From JAAZCI01 sp046462535 (GTDB lineage Bacteria > Pseudomonadota > Gammaproteobacteria > Cardiobacteriales > Wohlfahrtiimonadaceae): a stretch of 64,000 nt of DNA. Position numbers and translations under genes: made by a program. The stretch spans positions 1 to 64,000 of the forward strand of contig JBKGVF010000022.1 of the NCBI GenBank assembly GCA_046462535.1. Reading direction: 5' to 3'. Below, piece by piece: positions 51,934 to 61,549 of the stretch (within the stretch, counting starts at the first letter, position 1; the number at the start of each line of letters is the position of its first letter). The notes under the pieces are model-generated. The model did no database searches and had not been told where the DNA came from. It saw only the letters and a list, made by a program, of their open reading frames with translations.

Positions 51934-52299
51934 ATGGCTAAAGTATTAGTGGTTGATGATTCAAGAGTCCAGAAGGTAATGATGGAAGAATATCTCGTTG
52001 ATATGGGCCATCAGGTAGTGTTGGCAAATAATGGTCAAGAGGGGATTGATCTAGCGAAAAGAGAGCGTCCCGACCTCATATTAATGGATATTATTATGCC
52101 GGATATTAATGGGTTTCAAGCGGTGCGCAAGATTAAGCAGATGCAGGAGACGAAGCATATTCCTGTAGTTATGGTGAGTACGAAAAGTATGCGTGTCGAT
52201 AAGATCTGGGCTGAGCGTCAAGGAGCATCCGATTACATCACTAAGCCTATCGATCGCAAAGAGTTTGAGAGCAAAGTGAGTGCTTTTCTACCTACATGA
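51934..52299 (+). CDS. pilH: CheY-like response regulator, PilH type
   Basis: Single receiver domain of 121 residues. The acidic pocket (VVDDS), the phosphorylation Asp in ILMDIIMPDINGFQA, the conserved Thr/Ser position in VVMVSTKS and the Lys in YITKPID are present. KTKSMRVDKIWAERQGASDYITKPID-like text (here from STKS onward) is characteristic of PilH, the retraction-side regulator of type IV pilus twitching. The usual neighbours pilG, pilI, pilJ and chpA are not in the window, so it is detached from a Pil-Chp cluster. Confidence 0.82.
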   Translation: MAKVLVVDDSRVQKVMMEEYLVDMGHQVVLANNGQEGIDLAKRERPDLILMDIIMPDINGFQAVRKIKQMQETKHIPVVMVSTKSMRVDKIWAERQGASDYITKPIDRKEFESKVSAFLPT

Positions 52300-52454
52300 T
52301 TGTCTTTATTAAATGATGATAGGAGCAGCGATTTATATAGAATTATTGATATGATGATGGAGACGCCTCTCTTATAAAGGTGACAAGCGTCAAGTTATTG
52401 TCAATAATGGTTAAGCCTCAAGTATTAATCAACAGATAGGGTTAAAGAAGCAAA

Positions 52455-53555
52455 ATGAAACTAGTTATTCAGCGTGAAGAATTATTGAATCCTCTCCAAG
52501 CGATTATTGGAGTAATTGATCGGACACAAACAATGCCTGTTCTTGCTAATGTGAAGTGTATTGCAAGTGAGGATGAAGTGACGCTGACAACGACTGATTT
52601 AGAGATAGAGCTCACCTGTACCTTTCCCCATATTGCTGTAGAGACGGGAGAGATCACCTTCCCAGCACGTAAACTGTTGGACATATTAAAAGCCCTTCCT
52701 AACAATATTGAGGTGGAGATTACTGTTGATGGGGTGCGAGCAACGATAATTGCGGGGCGCTCCCGCTTTGTTTTAAGCTGTTTACGAGCGGAAGAGTTTC
52801 CGGTCCTTGATAATCTTGAGTTTTCACAAACGTTAACGGTGCCGAAGAAAGAGCTGCGGAAGATCATTGAGAAGGTTGCCTTCTCGATGGCGGTCTCTGA
52901 TGTGCGCTACTTCTTGAATGGATTGCTGCTCGATATCGATGGGGAGCGTCTCAATGCGGTGGCTACCGATGGGCATCGACTCTCTGCGGCATATCTAACA
53001 CTTTCGGAGCCATCTGATCTTAAAAAGCAATTAATCATCCCACGTAAGGGGGTAGAAGAGCTCCTTAAACTTTTAGAGAATGAGTCAGCCCCTCTCCATT
53101 TAGAGTTGAGCGATAACCATCTTCGGGTTGAGTTAGGGAGCATTACTTTTACTACAAAACTGATTGAAGGGAAGTTTCCCGACTATCGCCGTGTCATTCC
53201 ACCATTAGGGGATAAGATCATCGTTGCAGATCGGCTAGGGTTGATTGATGCCTTAACACGAGCTTCGGTCCTCTCTGAAGATCGTTTCCGCGGTGTGCGC
53301 TTTAATCTCTCTGAGTTTCTTATTAAGCTCCATGTTAATACACCAGAGCAGGAGCAAGCGGAAGAGGAGATTGAAGTTAACTACCAAGGTGATAGTTTCA
53401 CCACTGCTTTTAATGTCACCTATTTGCTAGATGCTTTAAAGGCGCTAACAGATGAGATGGTGCGTCTAAGTTTTACTAGCCCCACCTCTAGCTGTTTAAT
53501 ACAAAACTCTGAAGGGGAAGATGTTCAATATGTGGTTATGCCAATGCGCATTTAG
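52455..53555 (+). CDS. dnaN: DNA polymerase III beta sliding clamp
   Basis: Replication clamp of 366 residues, the canonical length, with three similar domains. Landmarks are MKLVIQREELLNPLQAIIGV at the start, RKLLDILKALP, VATDGHRLSAAYL, LIEGKFPDYRRVIP and the C-terminal VQYVVMPMRI. It heads dnaN-recF-gyrB. dnaA, which precedes dnaN in most bacteria, is absent upstream, and no DnaA box (TTATCCACA) was seen in the 155 bases before it. Confidence 0.96.
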   Translation: MKLVIQREELLNPLQAIIGVIDRTQTMPVLANVKCIASEDEVTLTTTDLEIELTCTFPHIAVETGEITFPARKLLDILKALPNNIEVEITVDGVRATIIAGRSRFVLSCLRAEEFPVLDNLEFSQTLTVPKKELRKIIEKVAFSMAVSDVRYFLNGLLLDIDGERLNAVATDGHRLSAAYLTLSEPSDLKKQLIIPRKGVEELLKLLENESAPLHLELSDNHLRVELGSITFTTKLIEGKFPDYRRVIPPLGDKIIVADRLGLIDALTRASVLSEDRFRGVRFNLSEFLIKLHVNTPEQEQAEEEIEVNYQGDSFTTAFNVTYLLDALKALTDEMVRLSFTSPTSSCLIQNSEGEDVQYVVMPMRI

Positions 53556-53594
53556 AGCCCAGCGGCTGCATCATACTATTTTATTGCTATTGAG

Positions 53595-53625
53595 AGAGGC
53601 ACAGAACATTATCGTTCGTGCCTCT
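53595..53625 (+). terminator. Terminator or attenuator between dnaN and recF
   Basis: AGAGGCAC/GTGCCTCT (53595-53602, 53618-53625) with an inner GAAC/GTTC stem and loop ATTATC, followed by TCTGCTCTTT. It would reduce read-through to recF and gyrB. Confidence 0.65.
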
Positions 53626-53647
53626 TCTGCTCTTTAAGGGGGGTGAG

Positions 53648-54742
53648 ATGATCTTCACCTCATTAACCCTGGAAGGGTTTCGTAATTTAGCAGCACAATC
53701 ACTCACCTTCCATCCCCAATTTAATCTTATTATTGGTGCGAATGGGTCGGGTAAAACCAGCCTTCTTGAGGCGCTCTACTTTGTGGCGCAGGTAAAATCA
53801 TTTCGTACTAATCGACCGAATCAACTTATTGCACTTGATAATGAGCAGTTTCGTCTCTTCGCGCGTCTTACCGATGGGCGTCAAGATGCCCAAGTGGGGA
53901 TAGAACGGCAGCGAGGAGGTATTGAAATTCGGAAGGATTTTGAGCCGGTTAAGCGGCGTTCTGAGCTGGTTAAGTTACTCCCTATACTCTTTATTGGGCC
54001 GGATAGTGGGCAGCTACTTCAGGAGTCCCCAACCTTTCGTCGTAACTTTTTAGATTGGGGGCTGTTTCAGAATAACCCGAAATATCACGCCTTATGGTTG
54101 CGCTATGATCGAGCCTTAAAGCAGCGAAATTCAGCCCTTAAAAATCAATATTCTGATTCAGTCTTAAATGCATTAGAGCAGGAGTTAGCAGAAGCGGGGG
54201 ATTATCTTACCGCAGAGAGAGTGCTCTTTACACAGCAGCTCTCAGAGCAACTTTACCCCTTTATGGCACAATTTTTTACCCGTGATCAGCGGTGGCAGCT
54301 AGAGTATCGAAGTGGGATTCCTGAGCGTTTTGAGACGCTACTTGAGGCACTTAAAAGCTCCCGTGATCGGGATCGAAAGCGGGGTTATACCCATGTCGGA
54401 CCTCATCGGGGGGATTTTCTCCTTAAGGCGGAGGGGCATGATGTAGGGCAGATCTACTCACGAGGGCAGATGAAGCTGACTACTATTGCATTAATGTTGG
54501 CGCAAATTGCTCTCCATAAAGATCAACAAGAGGAGAAAACCATCCTCTTGATGGATGATTTAACAGCTGAGCTCGATTACCACCATAGGGCGCTCTTAGT
54601 CCATCAGCTTTTACAACTAAATGCGCAGCTCTTTATTACAGCATTAGAGAGTGAGGAATTTCCCGAACTAGAGGAGGGAGCGCTGGTAGATGGGGCGTAC
54701 CGCTATGAACTTTCAGGCGGTAAAGCACAAAAAGTGGTATAA
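53648..54742 (+). CDS. recF: DNA replication and repair protein RecF
   Basis: SMC-like ATPase of 364 residues that loads RecA at gaps. Walker A is GANGSGKTSLLEAL, preceded by LEGFRNLAAQSL; the signature region is YSRGQMKLTTIAL and Walker B ILLMDDLTAELD. The start is ATG 53648 after AAGGGGGG; the longer frame from 53618 runs through the terminator hairpin. It lies between dnaN and gyrB as usual. Confidence 0.95.
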   Translation: MIFTSLTLEGFRNLAAQSLTFHPQFNLIIGANGSGKTSLLEALYFVAQVKSFRTNRPNQLIALDNEQFRLFARLTDGRQDAQVGIERQRGGIEIRKDFEPVKRRSELVKLLPILFIGPDSGQLLQESPTFRRNFLDWGLFQNNPKYHALWLRYDRALKQRNSALKNQYSDSVLNALEQELAEAGDYLTAERVLFTQQLSEQLYPFMAQFFTRDQRWQLEYRSGIPERFETLLEALKSSRDRDRKRGYTHVGPHRGDFLLKAEGHDVGQIYSRGQMKLTTIALMLAQIALHKDQQEEKTILLMDDLTAELDYHHRALLVHQLLQLNAQLFITALESEEFPELEEGALVDGAYRYELSGGKAQKVV

Positions 54743-54796
54743 TAGTGGGCTGATTTAATCGAAAAATTATAAGTAAAAGTAGATGAGGTATATTGA

Positions 54797-57190
54797 ATGA
54801 CAACAACGAATCAATCCCCCAGTATCAAGGTGTTACGTGGGCTCGATGCCGTTCGTAAACGCCCAGGGATGTATATCGGGGATACTGACGATGGAACCGG
54901 TCTTCATCACATGGTTTTTGAGGTTGTCGATAATGCTATTGACGAGGCATTAGCGGGCCATTGTGATGATATTAGTGTTACGATTCATGTTGATAATTCA
55001 ATCACGGTAACGGATAACGGTCGGGGGATTCCCGTTGAAATTCATCCCGAAGAGGGGGTCTCTTCAGCTGAGGTAGTAATGACAGTACTCCATGCAGGGG
55101 GTAAGTTTGAGGATAATGCTATCTCAGGAGGCCTTCATGGGGTTGGTGTTTCGGTCGTGAATGCACTCTCTTCAAAGTTAAAAATGACCATCCATAAAGA
55201 TGGTGGTCTCTATGAGCAAGATTATCGTTTTGGAGAGCCTCAATATCCGTTAAAACGGGTCGGCGATACAGAGAAGAGTGGAACAACCATCTACTTTAAG
55301 CCGAGTGCCGATGTCTTTACCAATATAGAGTTTGAGTATGAGATTCTCTATAAACGGCTACGAGAGTTAGCTTTTCTCAACTCAGGACTACGGATTCACT
55401 TAAAAGATGAGCGTAATGATGTTGAGGATCTCTTCGAGTATGAAGGGGGGATACAGGCGTATGTGGAGCTAATTAATAAGAATCGCACCGCTATCCACCC
55501 CAATATCTTCTACTGCGACAACTTTAAAGATAATATCAGTGTTGAAATTGCACTGCAGTGGACTGATACCTACCAAGAGAATGTCTACTGCTACACTAAC
55601 TATATTCCCCAAACCGATGGGGGTACACACCTTGCTGGCTTTCGTGCGGCGATGACACGAACTCTCAACCGTTATATGCAGGAGGAGGGGATCTTAAAGC
55701 GCGCAAAGGTCACCACTACCGGTGATGATGTTCGGGAGGGCTTAACGGCGATCATTTCAGTTAAGATTCCTGGACCTAAATTCTCCTCTCAGACGAAAGA
55801 GAAGCTAGTTTCAAGTGAAGTACGCCCTGTCGTTGAGGGAATCTTAGCAGAGCGCTTAGAGGAGTATCTACTTGAGCGTCCTGATGATGCTAAAGCGATT
55901 ACAGCAAAAATTATTGATGCTGCTACAGCACGGGAGGCTGCGCGTAAAGCTCGTGAGAGTACTCGCCGTAAAAGTGCACTCGATATTGCTGGATTACCGG
56001 GGAAGTTAGCGGACTGTCAAGAGAAGGATCCTGCAAAATCAGAGCTCTTTATTGTGGAAGGGGATTCTGCTGGTGGATCAGCAAAACAGGGACGCAGCCG
56101 CCGTTTTCAGGCGATTTTGCCCCTTAAGGGAAAAATTCTCAACGTTGAGCGGGCTCGTTTTGATCGCATTTTACAATCTGCTGAGATTGGGACTCTAATT
56201 ACTGCACTTGGGTGTGGTATTGGACCAGAAGAGTTTGATCCCGATAAGTTGCGTTATCACCGCATTGTCATTATGACGGATGCGGATGTGGATGGTGCCC
56301 ATATTCGTACCTTGCTATTGACCTTCTTCTATCGTCAAATGCGCGAGTTGGTGGAGCGAGGCCATATCTATATTGCACAGCCACCACTCTATAAGGTGAA
56401 GCGGGGGCGTCAAGAGACCTATATTAAAGATGATGATGAGTTGACACTCCACTTCCTTAATAGTGCATTAGAGAATGGGACGTTCCATGTTAGTCCAGAT
56501 GCTCCGGCTCTCTCATCGATTAAAGTGGAAGAGCTTGCTAAGCAATTATTGGGGGTGGAGCAATTAATTAGTCGTCTGACACATCGTCTCCCCGAAGAGG
56601 TGCTCTACGCACTCCTTTCGTTGCCACGTCTCACAGAAGAAGCCCTTCTATCAGGTACGGTAGCTGAGTGGATGGTGGCCTTAATTGATGAGCTTAATCG
56701 TCATCAGGCAGAAGGTTCGGTGAAGTATCGTGCCTTCTATAATGAGGGAGAGAAGCAGATTACCTTAGGGGTTACCCGCTTCAATATCGAAGAGCTCTAT
56801 CCCCTTGATTATCGATTTGTAGCCTCTACTGAGTATGAGTATATCGCACGTTTAGCTGATGAGCTCAATAGCTTAATGCATGAAGGGGCACACGTTCGTC
56901 GAGGAGAAAAAGTGCAACCGATCCGCACCTTTAAAGAGGGGATCGATTGGCTTATTGAAGAAGCGAAACGTGGACAACAGGTTTCTCGCTATAAGGGGCT
57001 TGGAGAGATGAATGCTGAGCAGCTTTGGGAGACTACTATGGATCCAGAAAGTCGCCTGCTTCTTCAGGTTAAGGTAGAAGATGCAGTAAAAGCAGATGAG
57101 ATCTTTACTATGCTTATGGGCGATGAGGTAGAGCCACGTCGTGAGTTTATTGAAGAGAATGCTCAGATGGTGGGTAATTTAGATGTTTAA
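54797..57190 (+). CDS. gyrB: DNA gyrase subunit B
   Basis: ATPase subunit of gyrase, 797 residues (E. coli 804). GHKL motifs are EVVDNAIDEALAGH, TVTDNGRGIPV and GGLHGVGVSVVNALS; the TOPRIM domain has FIVEGDSAGGSAKQGRSR and TDADVDGAHIRTLLL; the C-terminus includes RYKGLGEMNAEQLWETTMDP. The long insert typical of proteobacterial GyrB (about 560-730) is present. It ends at an intrinsic terminator. Confidence 0.97.
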   Translation: MTTTNQSPSIKVLRGLDAVRKRPGMYIGDTDDGTGLHHMVFEVVDNAIDEALAGHCDDISVTIHVDNSITVTDNGRGIPVEIHPEEGVSSAEVVMTVLHAGGKFEDNAISGGLHGVGVSVVNALSSKLKMTIHKDGGLYEQDYRFGEPQYPLKRVGDTEKSGTTIYFKPSADVFTNIEFEYEILYKRLRELAFLNSGLRIHLKDERNDVEDLFEYEGGIQAYVELINKNRTAIHPNIFYCDNFKDNISVEIALQWTDTYQENVYCYTNYIPQTDGGTHLAGFRAAMTRTLNRYMQEEGILKRAKVTTTGDDVREGLTAIISVKIPGPKFSSQTKEKLVSSEVRPVVEGILAERLEEYLLERPDDAKAITAKIIDAATAREAARKARESTRRKSALDIAGLPGKLADCQEKDPAKSELFIVEGDSAGGSAKQGRSRRFQAILPLKGKILNVERARFDRILQSAEIGTLITALGCGIGPEEFDPDKLRYHRIVIMTDADVDGAHIRTLLLTFFYRQMRELVERGHIYIAQPPLYKVKRGRQETYIKDDDELTLHFLNSALENGTFHVSPDAPALSSIKVEELAKQLLGVEQLISRLTHRLPEEVLYALLSLPRLTEEALLSGTVAEWMVALIDELNRHQAEGSVKYRAFYNEGEKQITLGVTRFNIEELYPLDYRFVASTEYEYIARLADELNSLMHEGAHVRRGEKVQPIRTFKEGIDWLIEEAKRGQQVSRYKGLGEMNAEQLWETTMDPESRLLLQVKVEDAVKADEIFTMLMGDEVEPRREFIEENAQMVGNLDV

Positions 57191-57223
57191 GAAACTCTAG
57201 AATCATCAAGCAGATGAAATGGG

Positions 57224-57253
57224 AAAAAGCCTCTAAATAATAGAGGCTTTTTT
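57224..57253 (+). terminator. Intrinsic terminator of gyrB
   Basis: AAAAGCCTCTA and TAGAGGCTTTT flank AATAA, continuing into Ts. Confidence 0.85.
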
Positions 57254-57308
57254 ATTCTGATTATCATACTCTATCTAATTTGAGGGGTTGGATTGGGGAA
57301 GGGATTTT

Positions 57309-58184
57309 GTGTCTGTTGTTAGTAATGCGTCAAAGGTAAAAATTATTTTAGAGGATAATGGGGATATCGTTGTCTCACAAACCTATCCAAGTTTTTTGAA
57401 AAAGCCTTCTCCTGAGTTTCAGAGCGTTCTCTATGGCAATTCTCTTTTAGATATTTTAGTGGAAGAGTCCTATATTTCTGAAGATCTTACGCTGCGTCAA
57501 ATTACGACAGATAATAGAGATGCAGATGCAACACGCTTAATAGGAAGCATCGCTGAGTCCCTTGTTGTGAAGATGTGTAATCAATATCCTGAAGTTAATC
57601 GAACTTTGGGTATGTATGCTAGATTTGGCGAAAGAAGGCATCACATATTAGATCAATATGTTGCCGTTGCGACAGGCTCACAGAGAACCAAAAGATGTTA
57701 CGCTCAACTTTATAATCCGAATGATACTCAGAGAGATATTATTTGGGTACATAAAGATAGAGTTGAAGAGCAATTATTATGTTTACCTAATAGTAGCCCA
57801 TCAAGTGCTAAGCCTGCAGGATTACAGATAAAAGCGAGCCATAACGCCGATTATGTGCTTTCTACAATTGAGAATTATCATTACCCAATTTTATATTTTG
57901 ATTTAAATAATGATTGGCATAGGCTCAATAGAGCGATCGCGAGATTAAATATTCAGGCTACTTTACTCCATCCAGATGAGATTTCACACAATCTGAAAGA
58001 GATTCTACAGGGCTATTTTGATGTAATAAAATCGATTTTAAATCGTGAAATTACTCCTCAGCGTGTCATTGAATTAGCAAAATATGAGTATGGGTATGAT
58101 GAAGTGTTAAGTGGTTTAACAGCAGCAGAGCTCAGTAATGATTCGAAAATAATTTTGCCTTCTCAGCTGAGAGATCATCAATGA
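57309..58184 (+). CDS. Unknown protein, possible PD-(D/E)xK-like fold
   Basis: A soluble protein of about 291 residues that I do not recognise. It is visibly more A+T-rich than gyrB before it, suggesting later acquisition. Two segments recall restriction-endonuclease-like folds: a helix with a glutamate (LIGSIAESLVVKM) and, about 100 residues later, PAGLQIKAS, where QxK would replace ExK; between them IIWVHKDRVEEQ. A DUF-type effector is equally possible. The frame extends up to a TTG at 57288 that abuts TGAGGGG; GTG 57309, five bases after GGGAAGGG, is preferred. It stands alone after the gyrB terminator. Confidence 0.6.
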   Translation: MSVVSNASKVKIILEDNGDIVVSQTYPSFLKKPSPEFQSVLYGNSLLDILVEESYISEDLTLRQITTDNRDADATRLIGSIAESLVVKMCNQYPEVNRTLGMYARFGERRHHILDQYVAVATGSQRTKRCYAQLYNPNDTQRDIIWVHKDRVEEQLLCLPNSSPSSAKPAGLQIKASHNADYVLSTIENYHYPILYFDLNNDWHRLNRAIARLNIQATLLHPDEISHNLKEILQGYFDVIKSILNREITPQRVIELAKYEYGYDEVLSGLTAAELSNDSKIILPSQLRDHQ

Positions 58185-58377
58185 TAAGATTCGGTAGTGA
58201 TTAAGCAATTATAGGTCATTAGCCATCTAAAAAGGGGGCTCTCTTTTGCCGACCCTTCTGATCAATATTAATATTGTTTGATTTAAGCTCGCTTATCTGC
58301 TTACTGAGGGGCCTTTTATAAGGAGCTGCTATACAATTACTCTATAATATCTACTTTTTTGTTTGATGGGGGAGTCG

Positions 58378-59535
58378 ATGACCAATAGAAGCGCCCAATT
58401 ACGCCAATCGCCGATACAAGTACTTTTTTTAGTGGGATCATTACTGCTCTTGACCGGTTTTAAGAGCTTTTTGGGGGGAGGTCCAATTAACAAGGTAAAG
58501 AATCAATATCTTGATGATGAGGAGAGTATTAAGTTAGGTTATTTATTAGATAATCGTGCTATTTGTGCTCAGACAGAGTGGAGTACTGAGAAGGATAAAT
58601 TTAATCGGGATCAGATTCGCTATCGCTGCATTATGAAAGGGAGCAGCGCTTATACCGACCAGTTACGAAAAGATGCTTATGATTGGGCAGTAGCCGATTA
58701 TGAGGGGATAAAACGGCAACTTAATGAGCAGCTAGCGTATCAAGAGGAGAGTTTAGGCTGGCGAGTTGAGAAGGATCAGCAGAAGCGAGCGCGCCTAGAG
58801 CAGGCACTTGCTGAGCTTACTGCAGATAATGCCCTATCTCTCTATTTAGAGGCTCATAATTCGCGTGGTAATTTTTATCAGAGTGAAGGGGGATTATCGG
58901 GCTTTGTCTATGATGAGATCTCTAAATATGCTACTGCAGAATTATACGCGATCTTTTCAGAAGAGATTGAGCGCCCAATGGAGATGCAATCATACTCGAT
59001 TGAGAATGGCTTTGATGCGATGCGGGAAGAGATGGCAAAAGCTGATGCCCTTTACAAGGAGCGAATTGCCAAAGAGCGTGCCGATATTACCCAGCGCTTA
59101 TACCCTCATTTAAGAGGGGCATTAGAGCGGGCATTGCAGGATTATCCTACAGAGCCAATCAGTAGCTGTAAAGAGCTTGCAGCACAGCGATATGATGAGT
59201 GTAAAGAGTATACAAAAATTACGTTACAGCTAGCAGAGCTTGAGCGCTCATTTGCTACTGCTGAGGAGCGGATAAATGCACGTTACCCATATGGAGAGAT
59301 TGTAGAGGTTGTTGAATGGGTATTAAATGATGCGGGTGTTCCATTTTTCGAGCGAGGTGAACTTTACCATTTTATGCCCAATGAGCAGAAGGGGTTGCTG
59401 AGATATAATGAGCAGAGCTTCTACCTTTGGAGTCTACAAAATTTTGAGAATAGTGACCTTCGCCAATATATCCATAATTATAGCTATGCACTCTTTAATG
59501 AGTGGCTCATGCAAGAGCTTCTTGAGCAGCTATAA
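58378..59535 (+). CDS. Unknown secreted or membrane-anchored helical protein
   Basis: A protein of 385 residues with an N-terminal hydrophobic segment (IQVLFLVGSLLLLTGF, about 15-30) and no lipobox cysteine, followed by a mostly helical, Glu/Ala/Lys-rich periplasmic part with coiled-coil character (for example LAYQEESLGWRVEKDQQKR). Cysteines occur in RAICAQ, RYRCIM and SSCKELAAQRYDECKE and could pair as disulfides in the periplasm. No family was recognised. The start is ATG 58378 after GGGGGAG, rather than the TTG/ATG at 58363-58366. mnmC follows after 22 bases. Confidence 0.6.
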   Translation: MTNRSAQLRQSPIQVLFLVGSLLLLTGFKSFLGGGPINKVKNQYLDDEESIKLGYLLDNRAICAQTEWSTEKDKFNRDQIRYRCIMKGSSAYTDQLRKDAYDWAVADYEGIKRQLNEQLAYQEESLGWRVEKDQQKRARLEQALAELTADNALSLYLEAHNSRGNFYQSEGGLSGFVYDEISKYATAELYAIFSEEIERPMEMQSYSIENGFDAMREEMAKADALYKERIAKERADITQRLYPHLRGALERALQDYPTEPISSCKELAAQRYDECKEYTKITLQLAELERSFATAEERINARYPYGEIVEVVEWVLNDAGVPFFERGELYHFMPNEQKGLLRYNEQSFYLWSLQNFENSDLRQYIHNYSYALFNEWLMQELLEQL

Positions 59536-59557
59536 ACTTAGTAAGAGGTAAAGAGCT

Positions 59558-60868
59558 ATGCCGTACGGTGAACATTTGCCTAATTGGTATCATCTCCCTT
59601 CAATCCCTCCGGCCGAGAGTGTGGTTGTAGTAGGGGCGGGTTTAGCTGGTGCAAGCAGTGCTTACCACTTAGCCTCTTTAGGGCTGAAGGTAACTGTGAT
59701 TGAGGCACAGGAAGCTCCTGCTATGGCAGGCTCAGGTAATCCACAAGGGATGCTCTACCTTAAGCTTTCAGCCCATGGGACAGAGCAGACGGAATTACTA
59801 TTAGAGGCATTTGCATATTTACGAGAGCTACTAGATCAATTTACGGAGCAAGGTTTACTGATCAAGGGGATTGATTGGGATGCGTGTGGCTTGCTACAGC
59901 TTGCGTATTCAGCACGAGAGGCGAAGCGTCAGGGGGCACTCGATGCCGCTTTTCCTGATACTCTACTGCGGCAGGTAACGCAAGAGGAGGCAAGTGCTTT
60001 GGCGGGTTATCCGCTCACATCAGGTGGTCTCTACTTCCCAACAGCGGGTTGGGTGGCCCCAAAGGCATTAACGGCGGCACTCTTAAGCCATCCAAATATT
60101 GAGGTGCGTTGCTCAGAGGAGGTGGTCGATCTGCAGCATGATGCTCAAGGGGCGTGGCTATTAACGTTAAAAAAAGGGGAGATGTTGCAAAAGATGGGGA
60201 CTCCACTTCTGATTTTGGCGACTGCAGAGAAGACGGCGACATTTCCGCTTTTAGAGAAATTACCGTTACATAAGAGTCGTGGTCAGATTACTACGATTGA
60301 GGGGAACCTCTCACCCACCTTACGATGTGTTGTCAGTGGAGAGGGGTATATTGCGCCACCGTTGAATAACCGTTACACGTTTGGGGCTACGTTTCGTGTA
60401 GAGGCGGATAATCTTCACCCAACTAAAGAGGAGGAGCAGGAGAATCTATCAATGTTAGCGGCGAATAGTCCTCAGCTCAAAGCTGCCCTGCTTTCAGGGG
60501 CGAAAAGAATCTCTGGGCGAGCGGCCTATCGCTCTAATGCGAAGGGTTATCTTCCCCTTATTGGCCCAATTGCTCATCGGGAGCAGTTTTTAGAGCGCTT
60601 CGCTATTTTGCGTAAAGATGCGCGGGCAGAGCCCGATCTGCCTGTACCTTGGCTTAAGGGGCTCTATCTAAATATTGCTCATGGTGCGCGAGGATTGTTG
60701 ACTGCACCCTATGGAGGATTGATGTTGGCAAACTATATCATGGGACCGAAAGAGGTCGCTCGATCCCTCCCATTTGGAGGGATGTTTCCCGTGAAACCAT
60801 CGTTGCAGGCGGCGTGCCACCCCAATCGATTCTACTTTCAGCATCTACGTTTTAACTATCCAGATTGA
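59558..60868 (+). CDS. mnmC: Stand-alone FAD oxidoreductase domain of MnmC
   Basis: tRNA-modification enzyme of 436 residues. It corresponds to the C-terminal oxidoreductase part of E. coli MnmC, which converts cmnm5(s2)U34 to nm5(s2)U34. Matching text includes VVVVGAGLAGASSAYHLASLG, GSGNPQGMLYLKLSAHGTE, CGLLQLAYS, GLYFPTAGWVAPKALT, GYIAPPLNNRYTFGA and the closing HPNRFYFQHLRF. The methyltransferase half (MnmC1) that E. coli has at the N-terminus is missing; only a short linker-like NWYHLP segment precedes the Rossmann fold. The second step must be done by a separate MnmD-like enzyme or not at all. Confidence 0.85.
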   Translation: MPYGEHLPNWYHLPSIPPAESVVVVGAGLAGASSAYHLASLGLKVTVIEAQEAPAMAGSGNPQGMLYLKLSAHGTEQTELLLEAFAYLRELLDQFTEQGLLIKGIDWDACGLLQLAYSAREAKRQGALDAAFPDTLLRQVTQEEASALAGYPLTSGGLYFPTAGWVAPKALTAALLSHPNIEVRCSEEVVDLQHDAQGAWLLTLKKGEMLQKMGTPLLILATAEKTATFPLLEKLPLHKSRGQITTIEGNLSPTLRCVVSGEGYIAPPLNNRYTFGATFRVEADNLHPTKEEEQENLSMLAANSPQLKAALLSGAKRISGRAAYRSNAKGYLPLIGPIAHREQFLERFAILRKDARAEPDLPVPWLKGLYLNIAHGARGLLTAPYGGLMLANYIMGPKEVARSLPFGGMFPVKPSLQAACHPNRFYFQHLRFNYPD

Positions 60869-60871
60869 TCC

Positions 60872-61549
60872 TTAGCGATTCATTCGATAGTTGATGAAGG
60901 GGGCCATCTCATCATATTGCAAGAAGGGGTTGCTTTTAAGTTGATTGCCCATCGTATCGGTGGCTTTCGGACCATAGGCATGACCTGTGTGAAGCAGAAC
61001 ATGGGGGGGAACTTCTCGTTTAAGGCGCTCTAGTGAGTGGAACATCGCTTCAGGATCAGAAGTGACGAGATCTGTGCGACCACAGCCATTGATAAAGAGC
61101 GTATCGCCAGTGATCATATCATTCTCTAAGAGAAAGCAAACAGAACCTGCGCTATGTCCTGGTGTATGAATAACTTTCGCTTTCACATCACCTAAGGTCA
61201 TAATATCGCCATCATCTAATGGGATGGTATCACTTGGAAGAGGACGAAAAGCGGTATGAAGCTCCTCGGGTGTAAAACTCTGAATATAATCGAGCTCTAC
61301 TCTTGAGATGTAGACTGGAATATCGTAACGCTCTTTAACTGGTGCTACCGCTGAGACATGATCATGATGCCCATGGGTGAGCCAGATAGCAATAGGTGTT
61401 ACCCCCAATGCTTCTACACGATTAAAGAAGTACTCGGCATTCCACGCAGGATCGATAATGACCGCTTTTTGGGTCGCATCCTCCACAATAATATGGCTAA
61501 AGTTCTCATATTGCTCATAGACTTCTGAGTGGATACTATATTTGGACAT
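60872..61549 (-). CDS. MBL-fold hydrolase (glyoxalase II/ETHE1-like)
   Basis: Metallo-beta-lactamase-fold hydrolase of 225 residues. The metal motif THGHHDH is present, with HTPGHSAGSVCFL, GDTLFINGCGRTDL and LLHTGHAYG supplying the other ligands. The GCGRTDL text and the absence of the C-terminal glutathione domain of GloB point to the YcbL/persulfide-dioxygenase side of the family rather than classic glyoxalase II. The start is ATG 61549, nine bases after GAGGAG. Convergent with mnmC. Confidence 0.83.
   Translation of the reverse strand: MSKYSIHSEVYEQYENFSHIIVEDATQKAVIIDPAWNAEYFFNRVEALGVTPIAIWLTHGHHDHVSAVAPVKERYDIPVYISRVELDYIQSFTPEELHTAFRPLPSDTIPLDDGDIMTLGDVKAKVIHTPGHSAGSVCFLLENDMITGDTLFINGCGRTDLVTSDPEAMFHSLERLKREVPPHVLLHTGHAYGPKATDTMGNQLKSNPFLQYDEMAPFINYRMNR

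Noticed and set aside
52300..52454. Replication origin upstream of dnaN
   Set aside because: No TTATCCACA-like boxes or A+T-rich unwinding element with repeats; dnaA is absent.
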